Assembly: GCA_963724135.1 (NCBI GenBank)
Contig: CAVRTA010000002.1
Span: 315,213-379,212 of the forward strand
Length of the DNA: 64,000 nt
Direction: 5' to 3'
DNA from: DATLGB01 sp963724135
GTDB taxonomy: Bacteria > Actinomycetota > Thermoleophilia > Solirubrobacterales > Solirubrobacteraceae
Shown: positions 18,722 to 28,806 of the stretch, piece by piece
Layout of the letters: each line of letters starts with the position of its first letter
How positions within the stretch are numbered: the first letter of the stretch is position 1
Notes under the pieces: model-generated
Databases searched by the model: none
Told to the model about the DNA's origin: nothing
The model's input: the letters and a program-made list of their open reading frames with translations, nothing else
Program-made: the position numbers and the translations under genes

Positions 18722-21184
18722 CTACAGGTCCTCCGCGTCCTGGGCCGGGTGCGGCTGGTCGCCGCCGACACCCCCGGCGTCCTCGCGCTGCTGCTCCTGC
18801 GGCTCCTCCTCGGCCGCCTCCTCCGCCTGCTGGCCCGAGGCGCTCACCGCCGCCGGAGCGCCGACGAGCGCGGCCGTTCCACGCACCTCGACCGTCGCCG
18901 CCGTGATCAGGTTGGCGGGCGCGCCCGGCACGCCCTCGGGCACGAAGACGCTCCCGGCCGGCACCGAGGCGCGCACGATCGCGGGCCCGCGCAGCGTGTG
19001 GCCGTTGCTGGAGACCTCGACCTCCTCGCCGTGCTGGACGCCGAGCTTCGAGGCGTCCCCGGGTGACAGCTCGACCACGGCCACCGGCCGCGCGAACTGC
19101 AGGATCGGCGAGAGGTCCACCTCCTTGGACGCCCACACGGTGCGGAAGGTCCCGTAGCGCAGGCCCGGCGGCGCGGCCTTGGGCACGTCGAGCTCAGCCG
19201 GCTCCCACGGGTCGCCCGCCGCGCGCTCCGGGTAGGCGCCCCGGCCGCCGATCGCGTCGAGGGTGAGGCCGGGGTAGACGGCCTCGAAGAGCTGCCGCGA
19301 GGCGATCGGCCCGGCGAGCACGCGCTCCCCCGCGAGCTCGGAGAGGACCTGCCAGGTCGCCCGCACCTCGCCCGGCCGCCCGACCGCCGGCCGCAGCCGC
19401 TGCACGCGACCGTCCGGGTGCGTCAGTGTGCCCTCCTTCTCGGGGTAGGCCTCGGCGGGGAAGACGACGTCGGCGTGCTCGCGCACGGTCTCGGTCATCA
19501 CCGACTCGTGCGCGATCACCGTCTGGGCGCCGGCGAGCGCCGCCTGCCACGCCTCGCGGTCGGGGAACTGGGAAAGCGGGTCGGCGTGCAGCAGGTAGAG
19601 CACCTTGGGGTCGCGCGGCGGCTCGGCGACGAGGCCGACCTCGCGCAGGCCGCGGCCGTTGGCCGACGCGGGCGCGACCAGCACGCCGGCGCCGCCGCGC
19701 CCGTGCAGGCCGAGCCGCGACGCGACATTGAGAAGCGCGGTCGCCGCGCTCGGGGTCAGCGACCGCTCGGCGGCGACGATCACGACGTCCTCGCCGCCGT
19801 CGCGCAACTGTGTGGCGAGGTCGCGCACCACCGCCGCGGTCGTCCCCGCCGCGGTCGCGCCGCCGGAGAGGTTGCCATCGTCGCCGGCCAGCGCCGCGTC
19901 GAGTGAGACCAGCAGCGCCTCCAGCGCTCCCGGGGCGTGGCGCACGATCGTCTGCGCGTTCGGGTCCAGCGACGTGGGTCGCGCCGACGCGACCGCCAGG
20001 TGCACCTTGCGGCGGCGCACGCCCTTGCGGATGCGCAGGTCCCAGATCGTGGCCTCGTCGACCGGGTCGGTGTCGAGCACCAGCACCGTGTGCGCGAACT
20101 CGAGGTCGGGCACCGTCGCCTGCAGACCCGGGTCCCACAACGCCTCGGGCAGCGCTGCGTGCGGGGAGGACGCCGCCGTCTCGGCGAGCCGTGCCGCGAG
20201 CAACGCCTCCTCGTTGGTGGTCTCGCCGCCGGCGATCAGCGCGACGCCGCCCTTGCCGATCGCCGTGCGCGCCGCGGCGAGCGCCTTCTCCCACGATGCC
20301 GGCTGGAGCTGCGTGCCCTCGCGCACGAGCGGCGTCAGGATGCGCTCGTCCGAGAGCGCGTGCTGGAACGCGTAGCGGCCCTTGTCGCACAGCCAGCCGT
20401 CGTCGACCCCCTCGTGGTCGCGCGCCATCACGCGCGCGACCTTCTCGTCGCGCACCGTCAGCTCGACGTTGCACTGCGACGGGCACAGGGCGCAGACCGA
20501 GCCCGAGCCCTCGATGTCCCACGGGCGCGCGCGGAAGCGGTAGGTCGACGACGTGAGCGCGCCGACCGGGCACAGCTCGGTGATGTTGCCGCTGAACGGC
20601 GCGACGTAGGGCGTCCCGTCGAAGGTCGCGACGAACGCGTGCGCGCCGCGCTCCTGCAGGACGAGCTGGTAGTCCTCGGAGACCTCCTGCGAGAAGCGCA
20701 CGCAGCGGTAGCAGAGGATGCAGCGCTCGCGGTCGATCGCGATCAGCGGCGACAGCTCGAGCGGCTTGCGGAAGTGGCGCTTGGGCTCGATGAAGCGCGT
20801 CGTCCCGGGCCCCCAGCCATAGGTGATGTCCTGCAGCGGGCACTCCCCGCCCTTGTCGCAGACCGGGCAGTCGAGCGGGTGGTTGATGAGCAGGAACTCG
20901 AGCACCGCGCGCTGCGCGACCTCGACCCGGTCGTTGTGGGTGATCACGACCATGCCGTCCTTGACCGGCGTCGAGCAGGCCGTCTGCAGCTTCGGGATGC
21001 CCTCGATCTCGACCAGGCACATGCGGCACGCGCCGACGGGCTGGCCGAGCTTGGGCTCGTAGCAGAACACGGGGATCTCGACGTCGCCGTACTTGGCGGC
21101 GTCGACCAGCATCGCGTTCTCGGGGGCGGTCACCTCGCGGCCGTCGATGGTGAAGGTGACGTCCTTGCTGCGCGGCCGCGGCAT
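18722..21184 (-). CDS. nuoG: NADH-quinone oxidoreductase subunit G
   Basis: An 820-residue peripheral-arm subunit. In order: the N-terminal 2Fe-2S domain (CYEPKLGQPVGACRMC, CSTPV), the His/Cys3 cluster HPLDCPVCDKGGECPLQ, the 4Fe-4S set CILCYRCVRF with ELCPVGAL, an additional 4Fe-4S motif CALCPSQC (N7-type), and a molybdopterin-oxidoreductase-like domain with a C-terminal beta domain (LSPGDASKLGVQHGEEVEV, part). The end is an acidic Glu/Gln-rich tail of ~35 residues unlike the core. It follows nuoF by 6 bp. Confidence 0.96.
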   Translation of the reverse strand: MPRPRSKDVTFTIDGREVTAPENAMLVDAAKYGDVEIPVFCYEPKLGQPVGACRMCLVEIEGIPKLQTACSTPVKDGMVVITHNDRVEVAQRAVLEFLLINHPLDCPVCDKGGECPLQDITYGWGPGTTRFIEPKRHFRKPLELSPLIAIDRERCILCYRCVRFSQEVSEDYQLVLQERGAHAFVATFDGTPYVAPFSGNITELCPVGALTSSTYRFRARPWDIEGSGSVCALCPSQCNVELTVRDEKVARVMARDHEGVDDGWLCDKGRYAFQHALSDERILTPLVREGTQLQPASWEKALAAARTAIGKGGVALIAGGETTNEEALLAARLAETAASSPHAALPEALWDPGLQATVPDLEFAHTVLVLDTDPVDEATIWDLRIRKGVRRRKVHLAVASARPTSLDPNAQTIVRHAPGALEALLVSLDAALAGDDGNLSGGATAAGTTAAVVRDLATQLRDGGEDVVIVAAERSLTPSAATALLNVASRLGLHGRGGAGVLVAPASANGRGLREVGLVAEPPRDPKVLYLLHADPLSQFPDREAWQAALAGAQTVIAHESVMTETVREHADVVFPAEAYPEKEGTLTHPDGRVQRLRPAVGRPGEVRATWQVLSELAGERVLAGPIASRQLFEAVYPGLTLDAIGGRGAYPERAAGDPWEPAELDVPKAAPPGLRYGTFRTVWASKEVDLSPILQFARPVAVVELSPGDASKLGVQHGEEVEVSSNGHTLRGPAIVRASVPAGSVFVPEGVPGAPANLITAATVEVRGTAALVGAPAAVSASGQQAEEAAEEEPQEQQREDAGGVGGDQPHPAQDAEDL

Positions 21185-21190
21185 CAGTGG

Positions 21191-22500
<1,310 letters not shown>

Positions 22501-22504
<4 letters not shown>

Positions 22505-23178
22505 CGCGGGCCCGGGGGCTCTCCTTCCGGATGCTCGCCGGACGCCCACCACGTCTCGGCGATCGGCGCGCGCGCGAGCTGCTTGTCGGGCAGCGGCTCC
22601 TCGCCGTCGCGCAGCTGCTGGATCAGCACCGGGCAGTCGTCGAGCTTGAGCGGCCCGACATAGATCGAGTTGACGCTCGCCATCGGCGCGATGTCGCAGG
22701 CGCCGAGGCACTCGAAGCCGCGGATGTTGAAGTCGATGTCGTCTCCGGCGGCGTCGAGCATCGCCTCGTAGAGCCGGTCGGCGCCCCGCAGCGAGCACGA
22801 GATGTTCGTGCACACGTAGATCGTGTGGGTGCCCACGGGCGAGTGTTCGAACATGTCGTAGAAGGTCGCGACCGCGATCAGGTAGCCGGGCGTCAGCCGC
22901 ATCACCGCGGCCACCTGGGTGACGGCGGTGGGGGAGAGCCAGCCGTGCACGCGCTGGGCGGCGCGCAGTGCCGGGATGGACGCGCTGCGCCGGTCGGGGT
23001 AGCGCGACATGTGGTCCTCGATCAGTGCGCGCAGGTCGTCGGGGACCGGGGTCGCGGCGATGTCGGGGACGACGGCCGGGTCCTTGTCGAGATCGACGGC
23101 GTCGTCCCAGCCGGGGACGCGGGAGCCGTGCTCGAAGCGCTTGACCAGGCGCCCGAGGTCCCCGGCGAGGATGCTCAC
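22501..23178 (-). CDS. nuoE: NADH-quinone oxidoreductase subunit E
   Basis: A 225-residue thioredoxin-like 2Fe-2S protein. The GTG at 23178 overlaps the nuoD stop as GTGA. Cluster ligands are in YVCTNISCSL and FECLGACDIAP. The core LSPTAVTQVAAVMRLTPGYL and VATFYDMFEHSPVG fits the family. The N-terminal ~45 residues and C-terminal ~35 residues extend beyond the usual ~160-residue core. It partners NuoF in the NADH dehydrogenase module. Confidence 0.95.
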
Positions 23179-24450
23179 CGGTCGATGCCCCCGAGAACGG
23201 GGTCGAGCATCGCCAGCGTCGCGATGAAGTCGGCGATGTAGACGTCCTGGCACATCGGCCGGGTCGCCTGCAGGTTGACGAAGCTCGGGTCGCGCATGTG
23301 CACGCGAGCGGGCTTGCTCGACCCGTCCGAGCGCACGAAGCAGCCCAGCTCCCCACGAGGCGACTCGATCGGGAAGTAGACCTCGCCCGGCGGCACGCGG
23401 AAGCCCTCGGTGACGAGCTTGAAGTGGTGGATCAGCGCCTCCATCGAGGTGGCGAGCTCGTGGCGCGGCGGCAGCGCGTACTTGCGGTCCTCGGTGATGT
23501 AGGGGCCCTCGGGCAGGCCGTCGAGCGTCTGCTCGATGATGCGCACCGACTCGCGCATCTCCTCGAGCCGGCAGCGGTAGCGGTCGTAGTTGTCGCCGAC
23601 GGTCCCGACCGGGACCTTGAAATCGAAGTGCTCGTAGCTCGAGTAGGGCTGCGCCTTGCGCAGGTCCCAGGGGTTGCCGGTCGCGCGCAGCAGCGGGCCC
23701 GAGACGCCGAGGTCGAGCAGCGTCCGCTCGTCGACGGTGGCGACGTTCGCGAGGCGCTCGACGACGATCTGGTTGTTGTCGAGGAGGTCGCCGAACTGGT
23801 CGACGCGCTGCGGCATCACGCGGCAGAACTCGCGCAGCTTGGCGTCGAAGCCCGCGGGCAGGTCCTCGAAGACGCCGCCGACCTGGAAATAGCGCGGGTG
23901 CATGCGCTGGCCGGTCGACATCTCGAACAGGTCGAGGATCTGCTCGCGGTCGCGGAAGCAGTACCAGAACATCGAGATGGCGCCGAGGTCGAGCGCGCTC
24001 GTCCCGAGCCACACCAGGTGGCTCATGATCCGGTTGAGCTCCATGTGCATGACGCGCAGGTACTGCGCGCGCGGCGGGGACGTCGATGTCGGCGAGCTTC
24101 TCGACGGCGCCGCAGAACGCGTACGCGTTGAAGAAGTAGGCGAGGTAGTCCATCCGCTCCACGACGGGGATGACCTTCCAGTAGGCCTTGTCCTCGGCGG
24201 TCTTCTCGATGCCGGTGTGGACGTATCCGATCACCGGCTTGAGGTCGCGCACCACCTCGCCCTCGAGCGTCGTGATCAGGCGCAGGACGCCGTGCGTGGC
24301 GGGGTGGTGCGGGCCGAAGTTGAGGGTCAGCAGCTCCTCGCGCAGCTCGTTGTCGTCGATCGACGAGCGGTCGACCACACCGGTGGTGACTCTTTCGTCC
24401 TCCGGTCCTCTCAGGTTCGGACCTCCGGACGACGTCTCCACCTCGCTCAC
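23175..24450 (-). CDS. nuoD: NADH-quinone oxidoreductase subunit D, with one frame break
   Basis: The GTG at 24450 overlaps the nuoC stop (GTGA). The first part (LNFGPHHPATHGVLRL, GYVHTGIEKTAEDKAYWK, NAYAFCGAVEKL) is in one frame and the rest (MHMELNRIMSHLVWLGTS, ETLRM-type quinone-site helices) in another. The shift is in the GGGG run at 24076-24079: deleting one base restores IDVPPRAQYLRVMHMELN without loss, giving ~424 residues, the family length. An essential subunit in an intact operon is unlikely to be broken, so I read this as a +1 homopolymer error. NuoD helps form the quinone cavity with NuoB. Confidence 0.9.
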
Positions 24451-24944
24451 TTCCACCACCCAGGCGACTCGCCCTCGTTGTAGGTGAACAGGACGGGCTC
24501 GCCGCCGACCGGGAAGTCGCGCCGCTGCGGATGGCCCTCGTAGTCGTCGGGCATCAGGATCCGGCGCAGGTCCGGATGGCCGTCGAAGACGACCCCGAAC
24601 ATGTCGTAGACCTCGCGCTCGTGGTGGTTGGCCGTCGGCCACTCGGGCGTGACGGAGGGCACGTGGGGGTCCTCGGTGTGCACGCGCGTCTTGACCGTGA
24701 TCCGATCGACCGCGCGCATGTCGAGCAGCTCGTAGTGGACGCCGAGGCGCGGCTCCTCCGGGAAGTAGTCGACGCCGTGGACTGAGGCCAGGAAGGTGAA
24801 CCCCTGCCCGCGCAGGTGCCCGAGCGCCGGCGGGACGAACTCGGGCGCTACGAGCAGCGTCGCCTTGTCGCGGAAGTAGACGGTGCCGAGCACGTCGTCG
24901 CCCAGCTCCTCGGCGAGCTGATCGAGCCCCTCCTGGTCAGGCAC
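24447..24944 (-). CDS. nuoC: NADH-quinone oxidoreductase subunit C
   Basis: A 165-residue protein with the NuoC signature HHEREVYDMFGVVFDGHPDL and RRILMPDDYEGHPQRRDFP. It is a separate gene, not fused to nuoD as in enterobacteria. It overlaps nuoB by 8 bp and nuoD by GTGA. It is a structural subunit of the hydrophilic connecting arm. Confidence 0.95.
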   Translation of the reverse strand: MPDQEGLDQLAEELGDDVLGTVYFRDKATLLVAPEFVPPALGHLRGQGFTFLASVHGVDYFPEEPRLGVHYELLDMRAVDRITVKTRVHTEDPHVPSVTPEWPTANHHEREVYDMFGVVFDGHPDLRRILMPDDYEGHPQRRDFPVGGEPVLFTYNEGESPGWWK

Positions 24945-25482
24945 CCGGAACGATCTCCTCGGTGCCCACCCCGCCGTAGCGCGCGCGCCAGCCGAGGTCC
25001 GGGTCGTCCTGGATCTGCTTGCGCAGCTTGAGGATCCCGTGCATCAGCGCCTCGGGCCGCGGCGGGCAGCCGGGCACGTAGATGTCGACCGGCATGAACT
25101 TGTCCGCCGGCACGATCGCGTAGTTGTTGAAGACGCCCATCGAGCTCGAGCACGCGCCCATCGCGATCGCCCACTTGGGCTCGAGCATCTGGTCGTAGAT
25201 GCGGCGGACGACCGGCGCCATCTTGATCGAGATGCGGCCGCTGAGGATGATCATGTCGGCCTGGCGCGGCGAGGCGCGGAAGGCCTCGAAGCCGAAGCGC
25301 GCGGCATCGAGGCGCGCGGCGACCATCGACATCATCTCGATCGCGCAGCAGGCGAGCCCGAAAGTCGCCGGGAACAGGCTGTTGGAGCGGGCCCAGTTGA
25401 CCGCGCGCTCGAGCGTCGTCGTCATCACGCTCTCCCGGACGAACTGCTCGAGCTCGGGGCCCTCGAGATCCCCGCGCAGCAT
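24937..25482 (-). CDS. nuoB: NADH-quinone oxidoreductase subunit B
   Basis: A 181-residue protein carrying the terminal 4Fe-4S cluster N2, which reduces quinone. Ligand motifs: GLACCAIEMM, GACSSSMG and VPGCPPRPEALM. The ATG at 25482 gives an N-terminus of typical length. A GTG at 25575 in the same frame would add 31 residues and overlap nuoA by 31 bp; neither has a strong ribosome site, so the start is uncertain. Confidence 0.94.
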   Translation of the reverse strand: MLRGDLEGPELEQFVRESVMTTTLERAVNWARSNSLFPATFGLACCAIEMMSMVAARLDAARFGFEAFRASPRQADMIILSGRISIKMAPVVRRIYDQMLEPKWAIAMGACSSSMGVFNNYAIVPADKFMPVDIYVPGCPPRPEALMHGILKLRKQIQDDPDLGWRARYGGVGTEEIVPGA

Positions 25483-25544
25483 GTCGCGGGCCTTGAGCTG
25501 GCGGCTGCGGAACTCGGTCTGGGCGAGGGTCGGTTCGCGGCGGA

Positions 25545-25901
25545 CTATCTCCAGTTCAACGCACCCCTTCGCCACACGTAGATGAACGCGACCAACAGCA
25601 GCACCACGAACACGAGCGTCTCGATCAGCGCGAAGGTCCCGAACTCGCGCAGCTGGATCGCGACCGGGTACAGGAACAGCACCTCGATGTCGAACAGGAT
25701 GAACAGCATCGCGACGAGGTAGAAGCTGACCCCGAACCTGAACGACTGCTGGACCTCGCTCGGGAGGCCGCACTCGTAGGGGTCGTCCTTGGCCTTCATC
25801 GCCCGCCGGGGGCCGAAGAAGGTGTTCAGCAGCGCGAACGCGACACCGACGATGGCCCCCAGGCCGAGGAACACGATCGCAGGCAGGTACTCGCGGATCA
25901 C
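25545..25901 (-). CDS. nuoA: NADH-quinone oxidoreductase subunit A
   Basis: A 118-residue, three-helix membrane subunit. The GTG start is at 25901. The motif KDDPYECGLPS in the first loop, with the Cys that lies near the quinone cavity, and FDIEVLFLYPVAIQLRE are diagnostic. It is the first gene of the nuoA-I block and lies 87 bp from a divergent membrane-protein gene. Confidence 0.96.
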   Translation of the reverse strand: MIREYLPAIVFLGLGAIVGVAFALLNTFFGPRRAMKAKDDPYECGLPSEVQQSFRFGVSFYLVAMLFILFDIEVLFLYPVAIQLREFGTFALIETLVFVVLLLVAFIYVWRRGALNWR

Positions 25902-25988
25902 TGAGCAGTTTGTAGCACCGCGAGTAGGTTCTTGTGCCTACGTGTTACAAGTGGCAAAAGGCGCTTGCGAGGTGGCCGCCTGACCGGC
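25902..25988. promoter_or_regulatory. Divergent control region of nuoA and a membrane-protein gene
   Basis: This 87-bp gap separates two divergent starts and is the only place for the promoter of the first nuo block. A short inverted repeat (GTAGG...CCTAC, 25924-25941) lies inside. No consensus -10/-35 pair is convincing, so promoter positions are not assigned. Confidence 0.35.
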
Positions 25989-26429
25989 GTGCACGTGACT
26001 CTCGGCGGGGCCGTCCTGGCGGCCAGCCTCGGGGCCGGGATCTGGGGCGCCTGGGCGTGGCACCGCGGGGTCCACGCGCCGGGGTTCTGGACGCTGCTGC
26101 GGTCGAGCCAGGCGCTGCTGATCGTCCAGGCGGCGCTCGGCGGCGTGTTGCTTCTCGACGGCCGCGACCCGGCGCACCTGCATGTTCTCTACGGCCTGCT
26201 CCCGCTGGGCGTCGCCTTCCTGGCCGAGCAGCTTCGGCTGGCCGCTGCGGATCAGGTCCTGGCGCGCCGGGGCATGGAGTCGGCGCAGGAGATGCGCGAG
26301 CTCTCCGACCCTGAGCAGCACGCGATCGTGGCCGAGATCGTGCGGCGCGAGACCGGCGTGATGGCGGCCTCGGCGTTCGTCGTGTTCCTCTGTGCGCTGC
26401 GCGCGTCGGGCGTCGCCGGCGTGATCTAG
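25989..26429 (+). CDS. Four-helix membrane protein, unknown
   Basis: A 146-residue protein from a GTG at 25989 (a GTG at 25995 is also possible). Four hydrophobic segments: ~5-25, ~34-56, ~66-86 and ~124-142, with a Glu/Arg-rich cytoplasmic-type loop between helices 3 and 4. No family is recognised with certainty. It is divergent from nuoA and convergent with a cupredoxin-like lipoprotein gene, sharing its CTAG stop tetranucleotide. Confidence 0.65.
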   Translation: MHVTLGGAVLAASLGAGIWGAWAWHRGVHAPGFWTLLRSSQALLIVQAALGGVLLLDGRDPAHLHVLYGLLPLGVAFLAEQLRLAAADQVLARRGMESAQEMRELSDPEQHAIVAEIVRRETGVMAASAFVVFLCALRASGVAGVI

Positions 26430-26791
26430 CGCCGCGTGACGATCAGCTCGCCGTACTCCCCGAGCGTCTCGTGGCGCGTGATGCTCGAGTACATGACGTA
26501 GCGGCCCGGGCGCAGGCTCACCGTCGTCGATCCGAGGCCACCGGGGGCCAGAGTGGAGATCGAAGCGAGGTCGCGCTTGCGCTCCGCGCGGCGCACGCGC
26601 AGGTTGGTCGCGCCGGTGCCGTCGTTGTAGAGCTTGAACGTAACCGGGCCGGAGCGGACGCGCACCTGTTGGCTGTCATAGCGGTAGTCGCGCACGCGGA
26701 GGATCACGATTCCGTTGTCCATCCGCACCGTCTCGGCGCGGTCGCAGCCGGCGATGGCGAGGACGATCACGAGCAGCGGGAGTCGGCGCAT
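26426..26791 (-). CDS. Cupredoxin-fold-like lipoprotein
   Basis: A 121-residue protein with a lipoprotein signal (VIVLAIAGC, lipobox Cys at ~16). The mature part, IVILRVRDYRYDSQQVRVRSG, PVTFKLYNDGTGATNLRV and LRPGRYVMYSSITRHE (parts), has the strand order of plastocyanin-like domains. The C-x-H-x-M copper loop is absent, with no Cys after the lipobox, so a type 1 copper site is unlikely. AGGGGA precedes the ATG. It ends in a shared CTAG with the membrane-protein gene. Confidence 0.65.
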   Translation of the reverse strand: MRRLPLLVIVLAIAGCDRAETVRMDNGIVILRVRDYRYDSQQVRVRSGPVTFKLYNDGTGATNLRVRRAERKRDLASISTLAPGGLGSTTVSLRPGRYVMYSSITRHETLGEYGELIVTRR

Positions 26792-26879
26792 AAAGACGGT
26801 CCCCTGGATGGGGCCGTTCATATCATCTGCGGGCTGGATGCCCGCAGCGGGACTCTCCTCGATTATGCTGCCCGCCGCG

Positions 26880-27320
26880 ATGCGCGTCCGCCGTCTGCTG
26901 ATCCTGCTTGCCCTGCCTGCGGCGCTCGCCACCGCCGGCTGCGGGGAGGAGGCCATCGAGGTTTCCAAGTCCGACCCCCTCTATCGGGGGGCGGAGATCT
27001 TCAACGAGCGCTGCGCCGGCTGCCACACGTTCAAGGCCGCCGGAGCCGAGGGGTCGGCCACGGGCTTCGACAGCGAGCGCAAGGACGGGCCGAACTTCAA
27101 CCAGCGCAAGGAGCAGTACGAGGACGTCCTGTACGCGATCCAGAACGGCGGCTTCTCGTCGGGTCCGATGCCGCAGAACATCGTGACGGGCGACGACGCC
27201 GAGTACGTGGCGTGCTTCGTCGCCAGCTTCTCCGGCACGGAGGCCAAGCAGGAGCCGAGCCCCGGTGACGCGACCGAGACCCGGCAGAGCTCGGGCGACT
27301 GCAAGCAAGAGCTGAACTAG
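26880..27320 (+). CDS. Membrane-anchored (lipoprotein) c-type cytochrome
   Basis: A 146-residue protein; an in-frame ATG at 26865 is an alternative start. A lipoprotein signal ends at TAGCG. The cytochrome c domain follows: GAEIFNERCAGCHTFKAAG (haem motif CAGCH) and a Met ligand candidate in SSGPMPQNIV, then a short C-terminal polar tail ending DCKQELN. It is probably an extracytoplasmic electron carrier. It lies between the nuo cluster and serS and ends 12 bp before serS. Confidence 0.85.
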   Translation: MRVRRLLILLALPAALATAGCGEEAIEVSKSDPLYRGAEIFNERCAGCHTFKAAGAEGSATGFDSERKDGPNFNQRKEQYEDVLYAIQNGGFSSGPMPQNIVTGDDAEYVACFVASFSGTEAKQEPSPGDATETRQSSGDCKQELN

Positions 27321-27332
27321 CCTCGGCGCGGC

Positions 27333-28528
27333 ATGGTCGACGTCAAGGCGATCCGGCGAGATCCCGAGCCGGTGCTCGCCGCGCTCGCGCGTCGTGGCGA
27401 CGGGTCCGACGAGCGCCTGCGGGAGCTGCTCGCGCTCGACGAGCGCCGCCGTGCGCTGCTGCCGGAGGTGGAGTCGCTCAGGGCGCGCGCCAACGAGGCC
27501 GGCAAGGCGGTCGGCGCCGCGAAGTCCAAAGGTGAGGACGCCGCCGGGCTGATCGCCGAGCTCGGGCAGCTCAAGGAGCGCCGGACCGCGCTCGAGGCCG
27601 AGCTGACGGAGGTCGAGCGCGAGCACGAGGCCGCGCTGGCGACCGTGCCCAACCCGCCCGATGCGTCGGCGCCCGACGGGGACACGGTGCTGCGCGAGGT
27701 CGGGACGCCGGGGGGCGAGGGACCGGACCATCTCGAGATCGCGGCGGGCGAGATCGACATGGAGGCGGGCGCCGCCATCGCGGGATCGCGCTTCGCCGTC
27801 CTCAAGGGCGACCGTCGTCCTGCTGGAGCTCGCCCTGTTCCGCTGGGCGCTCGAACTGCTCGTCGAGGAGGGCTTCGAGCCGGTCCTGCCCCCGGTGCTC
27901 GTGCGCGAGGCGGCGCTGTTCGGGACCGGGTTCCTGCCCGACACCGAGCAGCAGATCTACGCGCTCCCCGAGGACAGGCTCTACCTCGCCGGGACGAGCG
28001 AGGTGGCGCTCGCGTCCCTGCATGCCGGCGAGACGGTCGAGCCGCCGCTGCGCTATGCCGGCCTCTCCCCGTGCTTCCGCCGCGAGGCCGGCGCCGCCGG
28101 CCGCGACACGCGCGGCATCTTCCGCGTGCACCAGTTCGAGAAGGTCGAGATGTTCTCCTTCGTCGCCCCCGACGCCTCGGGCGAGGAGCACGAGCGGCTG
28201 CTCGCGCATCGAAGAGCGGATCCTCCAGGCGCTGGACATTCCCTACCGCGTGGTCAACATCGCGGTCGACGACCTCGGCACCTCGGCGGCCAAGAAGTAC
28301 GACTGCGAGGCGTGGATGCCCGGCCAGGGCGAGTTCCGCGAGGTCACCTCGACCTCCAACACGACCGACTTCCAGGCGCGCAGGCTCGGCATCAGGGGCG
28401 TTCACACCCTCAACGGCACCGCCGTCACCTGGCGCCACATCATCGCCATCCTCGAGAACCACGGCGGCGCCGTGCCGGACGTCCTGCAGGAATGGGGCGC
28501 GCCCCCGCGGGTAGGTGGAGAGTCATGA
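27333..28528 (+). CDS. serS: Seryl-tRNA synthetase, with two frame breaks
   Basis: Similarity runs through three frames. 27333-27812: the N-terminal coiled-coil arm. 27813-28206: class II core, VVLLELALFRWALELLVEEG, AGTSEVALASLHAGE, FRREAGAAGRDTRGIFRVHQFEKVEMF (parts; motif 2). 28208-28528: IEERILQALDIPYRVV, STSNTTDFQARRL, and the motif 3 region NGTAVTWRHIIAILENHGG (part). Removing one C near 27812 and one near 28207 yields a continuous SerRS of ~397 residues. The enzyme charges tRNA-Ser and is essential, so sequence error is likelier than a pseudogene. The stop overlaps the next ORF (ATGA). Confidence 0.85.
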
Positions 28529-28663
28529 CTCCGGACGACGACCCGGACATCCCGAGAGCAGACCGAGGTCGACGACCAGCCGCTCGGCGTGCCCGAGGAC
28601 CTCGACCCCGAGGACGCGCCACTGCCCGGCATCCCGGAGGCGGAACCCCCCGCCTCCGCCTGA
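28525..28663 (+). CDS. Small acidic protein downstream of serS, with one frame break
   Basis: The ATG overlaps the serS stop (ATGA). It begins MTPDDDPDIP; after a +1 shift near 28555 it continues EQTEVDDQPLGVPEDL, DPEDAPLPGIPEAEPPASA, about 45 residues, rich in Asp, Glu and Pro. No domain is recognised. The stop codon is formed by the first base pairs of the family B repeat array. The restored frame ends naturally, and acidic composition across the break supports one gene. Confidence 0.5.
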
Positions 28664-28761
28664 GACAAAAGGGACAGTCCCCTCAGTCTCAGCGGTGAGA
28701 CAAAAGGGACAGTCCCCTCAGTCTCAGCGGTGAGACAAAAGGGACAGTCCCCTCAGTCTCA
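28661..28761. repeat. Three tandem 35-bp REP-like palindromes, family B
   Basis: Three copies with an exact 35-bp period begin at 28661, 28696 and 28731. Each folds as TGAGAC/GTCTCA (outer stem), an AAAA/CTCA internal loop, and GGGAC-A-GTCCC (inner stem), followed by an AGCGG or AGGCGG spacer. The block ACAAAAGGGAC is shared with family A. It lies between the serS unit and the ECF41 promoter and could terminate read-through. Confidence 0.92.
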
Positions 28762-28771
28762 GGCGGCCGGG

Positions 28772-28798
28772 TGTCACGGGGTGGCAGGCTGTCTCGTC
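28772..28798 (+). promoter_or_regulatory. Candidate ECF41-type promoter
   Basis: TGTCACG at 28772-28778, a spacer of exactly 16 nt, then CGTC at 28795-28798. This matches the published ECF41 group consensus (TGTCACA, 16 nt, CGTC). Transcription would start a few bases before or at the ATG at 28807, giving a leaderless or nearly leaderless mRNA. The sigma factor it serves is encoded in the same operon, implying autoregulation. Confidence 0.72.
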
Positions 28799-28806
28799 TG
28801 GTGGGT

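Noticed and set aside
24070..24085. Programmed frameshifting in nuoD
   Set aside because: The shift lies in a plain G/C homopolymer run, and no known nuoD uses recoding; a +1 sequencing error is simpler.
26426..26791. Blue-copper protein
   Set aside because: The fold looks cupredoxin-like, but the Cys/His/Met copper loop is absent from the mature part.
27333..28528. serS as a true pseudogene or programmed frameshift
   Set aside because: Both breaks are single-base, similarity is intact throughout, no slippery site or downstream structure is evident, and the enzyme is essential.
28661..28761. CRISPR-like array
   Set aside because: The three 35-bp repeats abut with no unique spacers, each is a long palindrome, and no cas genes are present.
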